Notes: generated by a model from the sequence alone, not told the origin. Counted from the first letter of the stretch, positions 23,609 through 36,354 are shown. The stretch: DNA of 64,000 nt from Perognathus longimembris pacificus (GCF_023159225.1 NC_063166.1:48353149-48417148), one strand, 5' to 3'. Program-made: numbers and translations.

Positions 23609-24577
23609 ATCCCTTAGGTCAAAACAGTTGTGGCTGTGGCTAGATCAGCCATGATGAACCATAGCTCATAGCTCATGGCAGACACATGGGATCATGTCTT
23701 TGGGGCAATGATCTAGGCATGAGAGAAGGGAATACATGAGACTTACAAGAAGATGCCAGATGGTTTTCTACTGCGGTGTTTACATTTCATGTTTCAACCA
23801 GCAATGGGTGAGGATTCTGGTCCTCCACATCAAGCCACCTACTTGGTGATTTTGGCAATCCCAGTAGTCACCATTCTGGTGAATTGCAATGCATCTCATG
23901 AAGTGTGTACCGCAATCCCAATGGCAAATGGACCCATGCCTTCCTGTGTGCAACAACTGCTGGCTTTGTCTTCCCATGTTGGGGTGCTGCATGTGTCATC
24001 ACCATTAGCTGCATCTCCCCTTCAGTACAGGAAGCACCTCCCATGTAATTATACAGTTTGTCCAATCCCAGCTTCTGACTCCAGGTACATGCCTGGCCTC
24101 AATGTACAGAGCAGTCTTGAGGTCAACACAGTGCATGGCATGAAGAGACCCAGACCCAGACACTTTTCTGTATCTCTAAGCAATTTTATTTCTATCTCCA
24201 CTACTGATGACATCTCAACTCTCCAAAGATGCCTGCACTCCTCAAGTCCCATCCACCCTCCTGCTGTGATGCTTTAAAGTGATTTTGTCAAACCTGAATC
24301 ATGTTCTTTACTTCTTGATGGAAGTTGGCTTGGAAAATCACTTTTGGTTCAGATGCCTCTGTGCTTTATTACAAACATGTAGAAGGGCCCCAGATTTTGT
24401 GTGTTCCCACAGCACACATGGCGCAAACAGCAAAGAGCTCCCTTTCTTTGGCATATTTATATGGCTATGACACAGAAAAGCTGTTAATACTGGAAGAACT
24501 CGAATGCATGCCTTTCTCTGTGATTCTCATTTTTTTCTCCTTTCTTCCTGCTCTTCTCCCCCTGCCCACCTCTCACT
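23609..24577. other. Intronic sequence with an unassigned 174-codon open frame
   Basis: The plus-strand frame 23753-24277 is open for 174 codons. It shows no domain, signal peptide or splice context that I recognise and overlaps other open frames on the minus strand, so it is not called as a gene. Confidence 0.4.
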
Positions 24578-24793
24578 AGTGCCGATATTGGGCTTGAACT
24601 CTTGTTTAGCTCTTTCTATTCAAGGCTGGTGCTCTGATGCTTGAGCCACAGCTCTACTTCTGACTTTTTGCTGGTTAATTGGAAATAAAAGTCTCATGGT
24701 CTTTTCTGCCTGAGCTGGCTTTGAACCAAGGTCCACAGATCTCAGCCTCTTGAGTAACTAGGATTATAGGTGTGAGCCACCAGCACCTGGCTT
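24578..24793 (-). repeat. Composite 7SL-like/tRNA SINE
   Basis: The reverse complement layout has 'gcttgagccacagctctact', 'ttttgctggttaattggaaa', 'ctggctttgaaccaaggtcc' and 'ctaggattataggtgtgagc'. Confidence 0.85.
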
Positions 24794-24826
24794 CTCTCTC
24801 TCTCTCTCTCTCTGTCTGTCTGTCTG
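24793..24826. repeat. (CT)n(TGTC)n microsatellite
   Basis: Eight or more CT units followed by TGTC units, adjacent to the SINE end. Confidence 0.95.
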
Positions 24827-25781
24827 ATAAACCATCAGTTTAAGTTGCCATCACTCTCTGTCAAAGGCAACCTTTTCAATTTTTTCTCCCAGTAATTTCT
24901 ACATAGTACCCTCTCTGTCCTAGGACATTGCTTAGGGCATCCTGCCAAGGGAGAGGAGGGTGTTATTTGCCCTGAGGAGGCCTTTCTGGTGTTAGTAGGA
25001 AGCAAGGTGTGCATGGTGTATAGAGGCCAGGTGGGTTCCTTTGTCCCACTCATGGGTGCGGCTCCTTTGAAGCCGGTGATCTGCATCACCACGTGTCCTA
25101 TCTGTATCACCTCAGCTAAGTGTCCACCCTACCACTCAAGCCTTGCTTTCAGTCAGCCTCAGTTGGAATGTCTGCTGGCATACAGCTCCGACTATTCCCT
25201 TGTGTTCCTTTTCTTAGTCTCTGAATTCCATGGAAATTGTGTGAGGGGTGATTGAGGCTTGTTCATCAATTAAGTGGAACTTCATTTCTAAAGAGAACAA
25301 TGGTCTACCTTACTGCTCTGTGGGTACTGGTCCTATTTCAGGCAAGAAGTCAGCCTTCAAGGACCACCCAAGACACTGCCCCAAGGATTGGTGGCTAGTG
25401 CTAAGTGTTCTGGGCATGAGTTATGGAGCCATAAAGCAGGATGGATGCTGTGCAGAGCCCAGGTGGCCAAATGGCTTTTGGGTATGCGGGGGGTGGGGGG
25501 TGTCACTAATGTCACCTGAGTTGATTTTTTTCTCCATCGATATAATGAGGGTGGGGTCACTGTCTCAGGGACTCCTGTAAGCTGGCTGTATATGGGCAAG
25601 CTCTAGACATAAGGGTATTCCCCAGACACAAGGTGGGGACTGCCTGTCTCTCCAAGCCCTCTAGACCACCATTCCTGCCCATTCAGTATCTTCATCTTAC
25701 AAACATGTTGGAGCTCTGGAGAATGGACAAATCTGGCTCACCCTCTTCCCACACATGCTCTGAGACATGAATGCTGGAAGT
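24827..25781. other. Intronic sequence, no recognisable gene
   Basis: Short overlapping open frames on both strands without family resemblance. There is a G-rich run near 25488-25500. Confidence 0.45.
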
Positions 25782-25795
25782 TCAGGCCAGTTTTT
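25782..25795 (+). repeat. Left target-site duplication of the minus-strand L1
   Basis: TCAGGCCAGTTTTT, identical to 26527-26540. Confidence 0.9.
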
Positions 25796-26526
25796 TCCTT
25801 TATTGTCAAAGTTAAGTATAGAAGGGTTACAGTTTCATATGTAAGGCAGTGAGTACTTTTCTTGTTCAACTTGTTACTTCTTCCCTCATTTCCCCCCACC
25901 CCAACTTCCCCTTCCCCCTTTCCCTCCCCACCCCCCATGAGTTGTGCAGTTAGTTTACACCAAATGGTTTTTTAAGTATTGCTTTTGGAATTGTTTGTCT
26001 TTTTATCCTTTGTCTCTCGATTTTGGTATTCCCTTTCCCTTCCCTAGTTCTAATACACATATATACAGTATCCAGGGTACTCAGATGAGAAACAGTGGTA
26101 GTGAGGATAAAACCACAGGAAGGGAATACAAGAGGGAAAAAAAGGTACAGTTTCACATGGGATGTTGAAAATAATTACAACAATAATATAACACTTGTTT
26201 CCATAACGTGGAGTTCATTTCACTTAGCATCATCTTATGTGTGCATAAGGGCATAGCTATTAGGCTATTGTGATCTTCGGCTAATGACTAGTCTAAACAT
26301 GTACTAATTATTCCCTATGAGGGAAACCATAGAGTCCATATTTCTTTGGGTCTGGCTCACTTCACTTAGTATAATTTTTTTTTCCATGTCCTTCCATTTC
26401 CTTACAAATGGGGCAATGTCATTCTTTCTGACAGAGGCATAGAATTCCATTGTGTATATGTACCACATTTTCCTGATCCACTGAGGGGCATCTGGTTTGG
26501 TTCCATATTTTAACAATGACAAATTG
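25796..26526 (-). mobile_element. 5'-truncated L1 with ORF2 C-terminus
   Basis: From left to right on the plus strand there is a T-run, the 3'UTR reverse complement with a C-rich tract, then the ORF2 end. The minus frame from about 26522 to 26304 encodes IRKMWYIYTMEFYASVRKND and ends like the ORF2 of the L1 at 13624, with one small indel. The exact 14-bp duplication on both sides fixes the boundaries. Confidence 0.95.
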
Positions 26527-26540
26527 TCAGGCCAGTTTTT
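26527..26540 (+). repeat. Right target-site duplication of the minus-strand L1
   Basis: TCAGGCCAGTTTTT, matching 25782-25795. Confidence 0.9.
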
Positions 26541-27627
26541 ATTGCTGTCCAGAGTGTCAAGGTGGGGAAGTCAGCTTCAGATAACCATAAGGGCCCTGAT
26601 AGAGCATGCAGAAGACTAAATAGAGTGGATTAATGAGCCCCTTTTGCTGTGAAATTAATGCATACTAAGTAGAGAGAAAGAAAGAGAAGAGAGAATAGAA
26701 CAGAACAGAATAGGACAGGACAGGACAGGATATATAGAATAGTGGATGTGTGTTCCATGAGATGGTTATCTCTTTACTGACATTTTTCACTTACCATTCC
26801 AGTGCCAACTGACCCCTGGGCCTGCTGTAACCCAAACCCTTGGCTTTGTTACCATTCATACCAGGATCTGTTGTCAGCCATCTATCTTTACATATTCCTT
26901 CAGTGATGAAGAAAAAGTATTGAAGCACTAAAGTCCCAAGTTCCAGAATAGCCTCCTGATGGAGAATAATGCAGATCGATCTGCCTCATACTTCCTGTCC
27001 TGAAATAGAATTTTTTCTGGAGTCTGTTTTGTCCAGGTCTCCCCTACCCTTAGTAAATGATTGTGATTCTTCACTGGGAGATTTCCTGCTTTCTCTGCTA
27101 TGATTCCATGGGCTTTTGAAGGAGGCCATTGAAGTTCTTTATGGAAGGGCAGAAGAACAGAGCTGAGCAACTTTAAGAGTCAGAAAATGCTGCAGAAAAG
27201 TGCTTTGGTGAGGACTCCCAAGTTTATGGCTTCTGGTGTTCTTCCAGAAAAGCGGTCAACTTAATTCTATTCTGTCCTTGGTTGTGCCAGAAAGATTTCT
27301 ATGTGCCTTTTGGCAGCCAGTGCTAATTCTTCTTGTTTCTTCTCAGAGAATTTCTGCTTAAGGAAGGGGTTGACTCTGTCTAGGACAATTCAACAGTGCC
27401 CATCTTCCTCAACTTCATTTCCTTCGTTCTTGTCAGGGGGTCATTCAGCTCTCATCTAAGAATCATAAATACAATCACATCCACCATATACCCAGGACAT
27501 AAGTACAAGATTTAAAAGACGTTGGCCCAGACAAAAAAGCTTCCTCTTCAGCTTTTTTATGACCACAGTGTCCAGGCCTGATAATCTCGGCCAAGCAGCT
27601 ACGAGCACTTGATTCACTGTTCAAACA
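26541..27627. other. Intronic sequence with a short GA/ACAGG repeat
   Basis: About 26668-26732 has GAAA, GAACA and GGACA units. Nothing else recognised. Confidence 0.5.
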
Positions 27628-27735
27628 GAAATGTACTTACTACCTGGCCTATGTAACTGTAACCCCTCTGTGCATCACCTTTATAACAAAATAAAATAAA
27701 CAAAATAAAATAAACAAAATAAAAATATTTTTAAA
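27628..27735 (+). repeat. L1 3' terminal fragment
   Basis: 'gtaactgtaacccctctgtg' and 'catcacctttataacaaaa' followed by an AAATAAAATAAAC tandem tail. Confidence 0.85.
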
Positions 27736-28474
27736 CGATCACATTTATTATGTCACAAGGAGGCCTGTTCCCAGGATGGGGTAGAAAAGTACTAAAGAGG
27801 GGCCCCTACTTTCAGGGTTCCTTCCTCCCTCTTCTTGGAGACACTGAGACGCTGTCCTCAAATACAAGGTGGTGAATGTGTTTCCTATAGTTTAGAATCA
27901 GAGCACTTTGTTGTTGAGAATTGGTTAATTGGTTGCTAACACTGGGGCTCAAACCAGTATTAAGCCTAGTTATTGAAAAACATGCTGAGGAAGTCTTATG
28001 TATAGGAGAGAGACCTTTTTTCTCAGAAGACACCAGAAATTTGAAGCCATAGGATAGCATATTTATGCATGAATGTCAGGCTAATCTTCTAAAACCTGAG
28101 TGCCCAGATTCTATACCAGACCAACTACTGAAAAATCTCTACAAGTGGGACATCCACAGTCCTTAAAGTTTGTCATATAAGTCCACTTGAAGATAAGACT
28201 GCCTCTCAAATATAAGGCAACCCAGTTGGGCCTGTGCAGTATCTAGTAGCAATATTATTGATATCTTTGAGTCACAAGTATATTCTGGTAGCAGGAGAGA
28301 CTTGGACAGTGCAAGTCATTGCTCTGTGAAATTAATTTGTACTTCAGGACAGGTGGTACCAGGGCATTCTGTTTTCAAGGAACTGGCCAATTTTATCTGA
28401 GTTATCTTGCTTATAGGCATAAAGTTGTTCACAGCATTCTCTTGTTTTCCCTTTCATGGCCAAGAGCACAGTAG
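27736..28474. other. Intronic sequence, no recognisable feature
   Basis: Nothing recognised. Confidence 0.5.
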
Positions 28475-28868
28475 TGTGGACCCCTCCTCCATTTCTGATA
28501 TTGACCGTTTGTGTTATCTTGTCGTTAAACTGACTAGAGTTTAATTATGCGTATTGAACTTTTCAAATTTTGTTGATTTTTCTTTTCAAACCTTTTAAAA
28601 GAACCAACAAGGACTTTTGTTGATTTTCTATACTATTCCTATTTTCAATGTTATAGATTCCTGTTCTAATTTTAATTCCTTTCATTTTGTTTATATTAAT
28701 TTCTTCTTACTTTTCTAGTTTTCTAAGGGGGAATTTTAAATCTTCCTTGTTTTCTAAGATGTATATTTAATGCTACAAAATTCCTAGGAGGTATTGCTTT
28801 AATTATGACCACACAAACTTTGTTATGCCTTTCATTTTCGAAGTATCTTTGAAATTCCATTGTTTTCT

Positions 28869-28950
28869 TTCTTTGTGGTGCTGGTGATGGAAAACAGTGA
28901 CTTGTGCATGCTAGCCAGTGGTCCTCCAATGAACCACACCTTCAGGCTCT
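28869..28950 (-). repeat. ID-like tRNA SINE, diverged
   Basis: 'ctttgtggtgctggtgatgg', 'cttgtgcatgctagccagtg' and a final 'ccttcaggctc' follow the reverse complement of an ID-type SINE. Confidence 0.55.
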
Positions 28951-29672
28951 GAGAAGTGTATTTATTAAATTATAAATAGGTGAGCAAATTTTAAATATCT
29001 TTCCGTTGTTGATTCCTACTTGGATTCCTTTAGTGTTTATCATGCACTTTACAATTTTCTATTCTTTTTTCCCCCCGCATTTTATCTTTTATCCTTTATC
29101 TTCTGATCCAGAATGCAGCCTTCCTGTTGACAGTTTCTTGTGTGCACATAAGTAGAGTATGCATCCTGTTGCCAGTGAAAGAAACATCTTTTAAAGTCAA
29201 CAGACTCCAGTTGGCTGATAGAACTGTTCAAGTCATCTACATATGTCCTGATTTTCTCTATTTGATTCATCTTTTCTGGAAAACAGGTAGAAATCTTCAA
29301 TTGGAATAGTACCTATGTGTCCTCCCAGTTTCATTTCTGCTGCCTGCATGAAACTAGGGTGAGTTATGTAAATGTTTAGTGCTAGAGTATCTTCCTTCTT
29401 GGAGAACTGGCAACATACCTTTTGATTCCTGATAATCTTCCTTGTTCTGAAGGCAGCTTTGTCTGAAAACAGCAACTATTCAGCTTTCTAAAAATTGATA
29501 TTAGCGTAGTTCATCTTTTTTTCTGTCCCTTTACTTTTAATCTAGATTGCATGAAAACAGCATTTAATTGGGTCTTGTTCTTATTTGACAGTCTCTATCC
29601 TTTAACTGGTATATTGAGAACATTGATATTTAAGCAATTATTAAAATAACTGGATTAAAAATACCATCTTTG

Positions 29673-29972
29673 ATTTCACTGTAACTGACTTTGGTACTGG
29701 GTATGTGTTTATTGGAACTAGAGAAGGGGAACACCAAAATGGAGAGACAAAGGGTAAAAGGTGAACCAATGCAACAGCAATACTTATAAGACAATATACT
29801 GTAAACCAAATATACAACTCAGGGGAAGTGTTGGGAGGGAACTGGGGAGGAGGGAAGTTGGGAGAAAAATGGAGGAGGAAGTAACAAGTTTGTTAAGAAA
29901 TATACTCACTGCCTCATGTGTGAAACTGTAACCCCTCTGTAAATTACTTTGACAATAAATAAATAAACACAT
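29673..29972 (+). mobile_element. L1 3'UTR insertion inside an older L1
   Basis: The 'ggagagacaaagggtaaaag' motif, a G-rich tract and a 'gtaacccctctgtaaattac' end with an AATAAATAAATAAAC tail. Flanking duplication: 'attaaaaataccatctttg' at 29654-29672 and a two-mismatch copy at 29973-29991. Confidence 0.88.
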
Positions 29973-30915
29973 ATTAAAAATACTACCTTTGTATTTGTAG
30001 AATTTATTCAGTTTCTTCTTCCCTCTTTTTCAGACTTTTTATATTTTAGTTGACATTTTTACTTCATTTCATCTACTGACATTCTTATTTTAAACATATA
30101 TATATATATGTGTTGTTGTTGCCACAACGTGTACAGTACACATTGCAACTAAATTATGTTTACCTTCAGATAATATTATGGCACATACATGCTCTACAGA
30201 CTCTTTACAATAGCCAGTAGCTCACATTCCTTGGCACATGATGTTCTTTCACTTTTTCGTGTGCCTCAATCATCCAGTACTGCATTACTATTATTGTTGA
30301 AGCAGCAATCGTTCATATTAACTAAAAATAATAAGAAAAACAACTGTATTTTATTGCATTCTGTCCTTTATGTAGATTCAAGGTTATACCTGTGTAGCTT
30401 TTCTTCTGCCTGAGAAAATTGTTTAATATTTCTTCTAGACTCAGGTTGGCTGGCATGAATTTTCAGTTATTCAAGAGCTTTCTCTCAATTTTGAAGGATA
30501 TTTTCCTAGGATATATAATTCTTGGTTGGAAGAATTTTTAAAAAGTTGTTTATTCCTTCAATTGTTTATGACTTTGGCTTAACTGTATAGTTTCTAGCGA
30601 GACATCTTATTTCTCTATAAGTTGTGCCCCACATTTAATGTCATTTTCAAGACATTTGTCTACAAAAGATTGGTTTTTCTTTCATTTTCTACAGCTTAGA
30701 TGTGATGAATCTTTGTTTGTGTGGTAGCAGAAAGCTCTGATTTCTCCAATGTCCTGACTTTTGCTTTCCTTCTTGGCTTTAGGGATTCTCTATGTACTAT
30801 TTCTCAAACATAGCATATTTCATGCAACATTCTCAACTCAAATCTTTGATTATTATAGTATAGGTTTATTCATGTGATATAGGGGCATGGAGGAACAAAT
30901 GTATTCAGATCTTCT

Positions 30916-31413
30916 AGTCAACTTTCATGCAACCCCCTAGGATGCATTCCAGGAAGAAGTAATGTTTAAAAAAATATTTTTATCCCTTTTCCAGAGAACA
31001 GCTGCCTTTTGTCAAAAGTATGCCAAAGGCCACTTTGCTTCAGATGTGAGTGGAAATGCCAGCAGGCACATCAGCAGTCTTGAGACCAAATGGCAAAGGA
31101 ATTGTTAAAAATAAATAAATAAGCAGAGCCTGACATAAAAGTATCTTAGCAAATCTGAGGTGATATATTTTGTAAATGCCCACTTATAAGAGAGTATGCT
31201 AAATTGATGTTAACACAGTTCTCATCCAGCTAAGTTAAGCCTTCATAGCACATGCATTAACAATGCAATAAATTATTTACTTAAATGGTGAAAGTAAATA
31301 TGATAAGCTTTCTTGGCATTCCCCTTAAATGGGATGTATTTTGGAGATTAACAAATGCCTTAGGGTGACATTTTTTTTGGAGATAGTTTCTATGCCCTTT
31401 CTGAGTGCACGCA

Positions 31414-31448
<35 letters not shown>

Positions 31449-33474
31449 CATCAAGCTGTAGACACTTGAAGGAATGCTCTACTTGTCTTATTTTTTTAAA
31501 AAAATCACTTACAATACTTTAATGTGATCACTTAGCCATACCAAATATTTGCTTGGCTGATTGAAGGTCCACAAAACTATCATCAAGCAATGTACTATCA
31601 TTACCATTACTGGTGTGCATGTCAATGAGCCTTTGATAGATAAAATGCCTTCTGAGTAAAAATTCCCTTTACCTTTTACTGCAATAATGCCATGAACTCA
31701 TAAACCAAAAAGCTTTTTACGTCTCAGAAGTTTTGCTAATTTGATATAGAAATTCTTCCTGAAAGAAACACTTAGGCAAGAAAGTTGTTATATCATTATC
31801 CACTTCCCTATATTATAAATAAATAATAGAAATATTTCCTATAATATTTTCTACTAATATAAATATTCCAAGTGTACAATTTCACATGATTTCACATATC
31901 TCAAACTCTCCTAGTAGCTGGATGACTTTATTTCCTCCCACATATGTCTTAATCAGTAGAGTATGAAAGAAGAAAATGCTGCTTCATTGGGAAGCTGGAC
32001 CATATACTCCACCTTGAATACTTGATACATCTGCTCTTGGAACACAGCTGCCATGTTGTCAGGAAGATCAAATTAGCCCAGTGGAAAAGCCACAGTCCTG
32101 GACAATTACCAACACTGATCACCAAACACAGCAGTGAAGAATTTCCAGAAGTTTCTCCATCCCCAGCTATGAAATCCCCAGCTTTGGGCCTTGATATCTA
32201 AGGTCTCAGGTATTACAGAGTAGAGACAAACCATTCCTTATGATGCCTCCTGAGCTCCCAAGCACATAGAAGCTGTGAGGATACTTGATGCTACTAGGTA
32301 GGTAAGGGTTCATTTTAGAACGATAACTGAATCAGTCTAAATAAAAATGTTAGATTTGTCAGAAAACTGGGATCAGGTGTTGCATATAAACCCCTTTCCC
32401 TATAAAATCAATACAAATCACAGTATACACAGATTGTTGTTCAAAGTTTAATAAAAGGCTGCCATGCAATAGAATTCACTCCATTATGCAGAGTCTAATG
32501 GGACTAAGGGACGCTTTCTGGGGGCCAGTGTTTTGAAGATCTTATTAATTAGTGGTTTTAGAGTCTGCATTTAAACTCTCAGAGTCTGGATTTTCTCATG
32601 TGAAAAGCCTGACACAGTTCCTTGGCCTCATGCAGGGTCGGAAATTCAGCTTCTTTAGTGCTGCTCAAGCAAAATCCCTAGAAGAAAAGTGCCTTTGTGG
32701 GTAAAGAATGGCTAACCACAGAAGTTTCCCTGACCTCTGCTCTTCTCTGGCCCCATACCCTCTAGACAGTTTCTTTTGGCAAGTTCCACTTTGGATTAGA
32801 TGTTAGTGGGTGGACCTGTGGACTGTTCCTAGTATCAGCCCCTAAATTCTGGGGGATGAAAGGGAACTTGATGTATGTCCTGAAAATTATTTGCTCCTTT
32901 CTGGTTCCTTTCATAACAGCAGCATTTAAAGAGTAGGGACTGAACTACAACAGCGACAGTCTAAAAGGCAGAATGGCCCGGGTCATGCATGACTCTGGGG
33001 GTGCAGTAAAGTCTGCCAGGGCCACACGACACGTGGCCCAGCCCAAGCCAGATCTTTCTTTCAAACTTATAGTACAGGATCCCTGGGTCAAGTTCTGCTG
33101 AAATAAACTTCCAGGCTTCACTTCACACTGACTTTCTCGTCTCTTAATTACTAAAGCATAATGAATCCAAGAGCACAACCTCCCTTCCAACCCTTCTAGC
33201 AGTTCAAAATCACAGGAGGCTTTGAATGAAAGCACCCCACTACTGCCATCCAGGTCTAGGGGTGAACAGCATCTCACAACTGTTCCCTAAGATCCCAATC
33301 TCCGCATTGAAGGATGTCAGAATTCCACCTGCAAAGGCTATAGCTGGCAGAAAGCAATTGCATTTTGGTTTCCTTTATATTGTTTGTGGACTCTTGTTTT
33401 GTTGTTGATCCAGTTAAGGAAACAGCTAATGGAAGATGCTCTGGACACTTAGTTACATAAATTTGCTATCTGAA
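30916..33474. other. Intronic sequence, mostly unassigned
   Basis: Contains the (CA)n tract at 31407. Otherwise AT-rich and without repeats that I recognise. The 110-codon minus-strand frame at 32945-33277 has no recognisable domain. Confidence 0.5.
31407..31447. repeat. (CA)n microsatellite with CG-containing lead
   Basis: GCACGCACGCGC followed by an uninterrupted CA run. Confidence 0.95.
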
Positions 33475-33484
33475 GCGCATGCGT

Positions 33485-33524
<40 letters not shown>
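33475..33524. repeat. (CA)n microsatellite with GCGCATGCGTGCGC lead
   Basis: Fifty bp of nearly perfect purine/pyrimidine alternation. The open frames crossing it, encoding Thr-His repeats, are artefacts. Confidence 0.95.
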
Positions 33525-33525
<1 letters not shown>

Positions 33526-34730
33526 AAGGGAAGGAGAAAGAGAAAAAAACCAAGTGACTGTTCCAGAAAGAAGGAAAGGTCACTGTGGCTATTTTCAGTG
33601 TGTAAAATATTCCATTAGCATTATTATGCAGATGGCATTAGCATTACGCATGGTGGGAAGAAGCACTTTAATACAGAACCATCTTTTTCCAGATTCAATG
33701 AGAGTAAAATACAAAGGTAATGAAACGGATGTTGGGATGGTGTCTTTTTCTCCTCAGGGGTTTTGTGGGCTGGCAGAGTAACAGACAAGAAAAAGGTAGT
33801 CTGTGGGAGTTCTTGACAAGAGCAGGAGGGGCGGGCTGAACCCCATGGTGCATGCACCCCTTGGGAAATAAATTGCCTTGGAACAGGCCTGGAGTTCTGA
33901 CTCCTAAACATGCTGAAGGTTGACCGGTCCTAGGGTGTCCCTCAAGCCCACCAGAGATGCCCTAGGATGGATGGTGTAAAAAGATGCTCCAGGATGGGTG
34001 GGTTTGTTCTCTCTAGAACTGTGGCTTTCTTGTATTAGACATTACATGTTTAAATTCCTATAAGGATAGGGCCTTTGTGCTATTCTCTGTTGTGTGTCCA
34101 GTACCTGCAATGGAGCTGGCACATTGTAGTGCTCAGTTAAGATTTCTGAACTATATACTTTTCAGAGAAGCAGCAGGGGATGGTGACAGCCCATGGGAAT
34201 GCTATGAAGTGTTTTTCTCCTACAGGCTCTAGCTGGCTGCTATCAATCCTCTGCCTAGCTATCCTGCACCCTGTCCTGCACAGTGATTTCCCCAGAGGTA
34301 GTTACTAGTCCCCACAAGTAAACTCAAACACTACTGCTGAACACCAAAACCTGGGCCCTGAGGTTCTGAAAATGTAGGACAGTCCCTGGCTGCATGCCAG
34401 CAAGACAGAAAGTGAAGCATACACTTGCACTGTGACCATAAATAGTCCTGTCTGAATCAGGAGCTTTAGTTTGTTTCTGGGCTCACATCTGCACTCCAGC
34501 TCCAGCCAAAGGTGGAACTGGTAGAGTGTAGATGGAGAAGAGGATTTCCAACAAAAAGACCAGGTAGAAATCAAGAGAGGAGGGACTGATCTGGGTAGGA
34601 AGGAGGTGCTAGCAGGATTGACAGGTACGTCACAACACCTCACATAAGCTCTCTCTTTTTTAGTGCCCTGGGCCTATCTCAGAGTCATTTTTTAATTTAT
34701 TTTAACTTTAATTGCTATTAGTGTTTTTCA
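33525..34730. other. Intronic sequence with a MIR/L2-like piece
   Basis: At about 34085-34150, 'gagctggcacattgtagtgc' followed by 'tcagttaagatttctgaa' resembles the 3' end of MIR or L2. The remainder is unassigned. Confidence 0.4.
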
Positions 34731-34808
34731 GTCAGTGTTGAGGTTCAAACCCAGGGCCTTGTGCACAGGAGGCATGCACTCTGCCCTGGAAGAATGCTAC
34801 TCCCTCAG
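34731..34808 (-). repeat. ID-like tRNA SINE fragment
   Basis: 'gaggttcaaacccagggcct' and 'tgtgcacaggaggcatgcac' correspond to the reverse complement of an ID-type SINE. Confidence 0.6.
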
Positions 34809-36354
34809 TACCAGAAGAATGTTTTTGAATGTCCAAAATACAATATGGAGGCTTAAAATAGGAACCAGTCTATTTAAATAAAGCTCTGAGAATACTGAAT
34901 ATCCAAATGGAGACATATTAATAGATCAATATTTTTAAGTGTATTGAGTGACAGCATGGAAGATTGTGTTTCTTAATGATGGGCATAAATAGAAGAAATC
35001 TTAAGACCCTATAAACATCTGACATGCTATATGAAGACATCTGTGATTTCCACTGGCTACAAAAACTCACAGATTCTGTGGTTTGCTCTCTAGATTTAGA
35101 CTTGGATGAAAGGCTAAAGCTCAGTTAGAGGCTGTTCAAAAGAATGATAGGACTCATTTCTCATCGAAGCCCACTCTTCCATGGTATAAATGACCCTTAA
35201 GGACCCCTTGGGGGTCCTAGAACCTCCTTTCATGGAATGGAAGTGGGAATGTTCAGGTCCCTGGAGAAGGGGGTGAAATAGCAAAGTCTGTGCACAATGA
35301 CGCAGAATTTGGGTACCTGTTTCAGGGACAACAGTAGGGGTAAACTGAGGACCCAAGTTTCCTCTGCAAATGAGCTGGGCGAGAAGCTACTTGGACAGAA
35401 CCTAGGGCAGCAGTGGGATCTGGAGCAGGAAGAAAGCTGCCCAACATTGGGCTCATGGGGAGGACAAGGTGGGTACAACATGGGGTTCTTATGCTTCCAC
35501 ACCCCCATCAAACTCTACTGCCCCCACATAGTTGTCAAACAATTAGAGAGAGGTGGCCTCTTACATCTGTTCAACCTTAGTGTTGAAAGGGTAATAGAAA
35601 CTGCTGAGAGGGATGGGGAGGAACTTTGGGGTGAGTCCAGGTGGCAGTTCACCACATCTGGGGATTTCAGGAGGGCAATGGTCATCTCTGTCTCTTGGAG
35701 TCTATCTTCTGTAAGAATGGAGGAGGCTCTTGATGGGTTCATTTCAGATGAGTTTTTGGGTATAAGAAGCTGGAAAGGGAAGCATACAGTAGAAGCAATC
35801 ATGATGAAGAAGAAAAAGCTGTGTGGACAAATTACCTGTAAGGTAAGCTGTGGAGCTTCAAATTCCAGCATGTCTAAACTACGTAGGGTCAGATGACTTT
35901 AGGGATTTTGATATACATGCAGAAATCAGTTACTAATTCCAACTCTTAGCTTTCATTGATTAATATAGAAAACAGAAAAACATTACTTTGAAATGTAAAC
36001 TAGTTAATTGTAAGGCAATAGAAGTGCTTGGAAGCAACAATGCTGCATTACATATAGGTGGCAATTCTGATTGCTGTAGAATTGTTTTCCTCATACATGG
36101 TCCAAACTACAAGGTATTGTTAAAGCTGGTTCATTTCATTCCTCCATTCAACCTGCCGATCACATTAATTTGTGCATGATAAATATTCAAATGACATTCT
36201 GCTTATTTAAATAGATAAAACTGGAGTTTTCTTTGATAGAAGTTTGCCAATTATTTGTACTTGAATCATATTTATGTCTTGACAAGTTCCAAAAGTATTA
36301 TGTGCTGACACTGAATAATAGCTCATTTTTCCCATGGAAGTAACACACACATAT
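34809..36354. other. Intronic sequence with an unassigned 199-codon open frame
   Basis: The plus-strand frame 35297-35896 is open for 199 codons but is low-complexity (Gly, Glu and Ser rich), has no recognised domain and overlaps minus-strand frames. Not called as a gene. Confidence 0.4.

Larger units (their letters stand above)
28475..30915 (-). repeat. Ancient L1 (ORF2 region), minus strand
   Basis: T-rich plus-strand text such as 'ttcaaattttgttgattttt', 'ctacaaaattcctaggaggt' and 'atataattcttggttggaag' follows the reverse complement of ORF2 of old L1 families in the right order. It is heavily mutated and interrupted by an ID-like SINE (28869) and a younger L1 tail (29673). Confidence 0.65.

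Noticed and set aside
23753..24277. 174-codon open frame as a gene or retrogene
   Set aside because: No recognised domain, no poly(A) tail or duplication of a processed copy, and overlapping minus-strand frames of similar quality.
26304..26522. Independent small gene on the minus strand
   Set aside because: Its protein is the C-terminus of L1 ORF2 inside a truncated element bounded by a 14-bp duplication.
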